A program made the translations under genes and the position numbers. Of a DNA stretch of 64,000 nucleotides, positions 63,410 to 64,000 are shown piece by piece. Every line of letters starts with the position of its first letter. The stretch's first letter is position 1. The notes under the pieces are model-generated. The model searched no databases and was not told the origin of the DNA. It worked only from the letters and a program-made list of their open reading frames with translations. This DNA is from JABWCQ01 sp964530625 (GTDB lineage: Bacteria; Electryoneota; RPQS01): the NCBI GenBank assembly GCA_964530625.1, contig CAZHAK010000002.1:1-64000 (forward strand), in the 5' to 3' direction.

Positions 63410-64000
63410 AGCCGCTTGCCGAACGTCTCTCCGATCGAAAACTGATCTCGCGCGGCGACATCTCGAGCGCCTTTCGGGCGCATGACACCCGATTGGATCG
63501 CGACGTCTTCCTAAAAATTCTGCATCCGCACTTCGCCGAAGACACTGACCTTCGCACTCGTTTCGAGCGCGAAGCCCGTGCCGCAGCGAAAATTGATCAC
63601 CCCCAGCTCGTCAGAATCTACGAAGTCGGCGAAGATCCCCAAGAAGGCCCCTTCATGCTGCTCGAATGGGTAGAAGGGGAGACCCTCGCGGCCAAAATCA
63701 AGCGTGAAGGTAAACTCGCTCCCGCAAAAGTACGTCAACTTGCATCGGCGTTGCTGAATGCCTTGTCCGCTCTGCATCAAAACCGGATTCTGCACCGCGA
63801 CGTCAAGCCCGACAACATTCTTTGCCGCAATGACGGCGAGTTCAAGCTGACCGATTTCAGCCTCGCGTTGTTGGCCGATGCTCCCAAACTGACTCACCAC
63901 ACTGCTGTCGTCGGCACTCCGGCCTATCTGGCCCCAGAACTCGCGCGAGGAAAGTCGCCCAGCGAGCGCTCAGACCTCTTCGCGGTCGGAGTCGTGCTCT
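63406..64000 (+). CDS. Ser/Thr protein kinase (N-terminal part)
   Basis: About 198 residues before the right edge; the rest is missing. ATG 63406 overlaps the activator stop by 4 bases. Kinase motifs: catalytic Lys in RDVFLKILH, helix-C Glu in EREARAAAKIDHP, catalytic loop HRDVKPDNIL, VVGTPAYLAPE for the activation segment. Two departures: the Gly loop is weak (ISRGDISSAF) and the DFG motif reads DFS (LTDFSLALL). It may still be active since the Asp is kept. Co-translation with the sigma-54 activator suggests it phosphorylates or senses with it. Confidence 0.88.

Overview
The window looks like about 64 kb of chromosome from an anaerobic, Gram-negative bacterium of the FCB superphylum (Bacteroidetes/Chlorobi relatives or a candidate phylum near them). 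I cannot place it more precisely. The evidence is five very large or secreted proteins ending in the FlgD-like/type IX-secretion C-terminal domain (PNPFN motif, then SGVY and a basic KK(M/A)(I/V)L(I/L)(R/K) end), two complete tripartite RND efflux systems, lipoproteins with lipoboxes, and ferredoxin-linked 2-oxoacid oxidation coupled to ADP-forming acyl-CoA synthetase. GC is moderate. No tRNA, rRNA, CRISPR or insertion sequence was seen.

Layout. 1-882: end-truncated ATP-grasp gene. 1.6-24 kb: giant secreted beta-rich proteins, including an inverted pair of paralogues (1596-6830 and 7742-13636) that combine an alpha-toroid, a beta-helix, a dockerin-like pair, a cohesin-like domain and a sorting domain. 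Two small cohesin-like proteins lie beside them. An FG-GAP protein and a three-module beta-helix protein follow. 24-27 kb: secreted subtilisin-like protease. 27.2-33.8 kb: six-gene efflux operon (TolC, adaptor, RND pump, DUF2892, PII-like, ArsR). 34-41.7 kb: small HTH protein, candidate RNA, glutamine-synthetase-like enzyme, secreted PKD-CapA protein, 8-oxoguanine-deaminase-like amidohydrolase, ArsR-rhodanese regulator. 41.9-49.5 kb: energy metabolism (malic enzyme, ADP-forming acyl-CoA synthetase, VOR/KOR-type oxidoreductase). 49.5-55 kb: sigma-54 two-component system divergent from a blue-copper/Ycf48-like secreted protein and a YceI protein. 55-61 kb: second RND efflux operon. 61-64 kb: lipoprotein, GAF-sigma-54 activator and Ser/Thr kinase, with translational overlaps.

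How the parts fit. Malic enzyme gives pyruvate and NADPH. The 2-oxoacid:ferredoxin oxidoreductase makes acyl-CoA and reduced ferredoxin, and the acyl-CoA synthetase turns acyl-CoA into acid plus ATP: a substrate-level phosphorylation module typical of peptide or organic-acid fermenters. The secreted protease and giant surface proteins fit a particle-degrading or surface-attached life.

Promoters are unusually readable: eight upstream regions carry a TTGA(C/T/A)-type -35, exactly 17 bases, and a TATATT/TATAAT-like -10. One intergenic region instead carries a strong -24/-12 (sigma-54) promoter next to a sigma-54 response regulator whose sensor kinase has a His/Met-rich periplasmic loop. I consider this putative copper-responsive circuit, together with the cohesin/dockerin-like secreted set and the PII-like efflux operon, the most interesting content.
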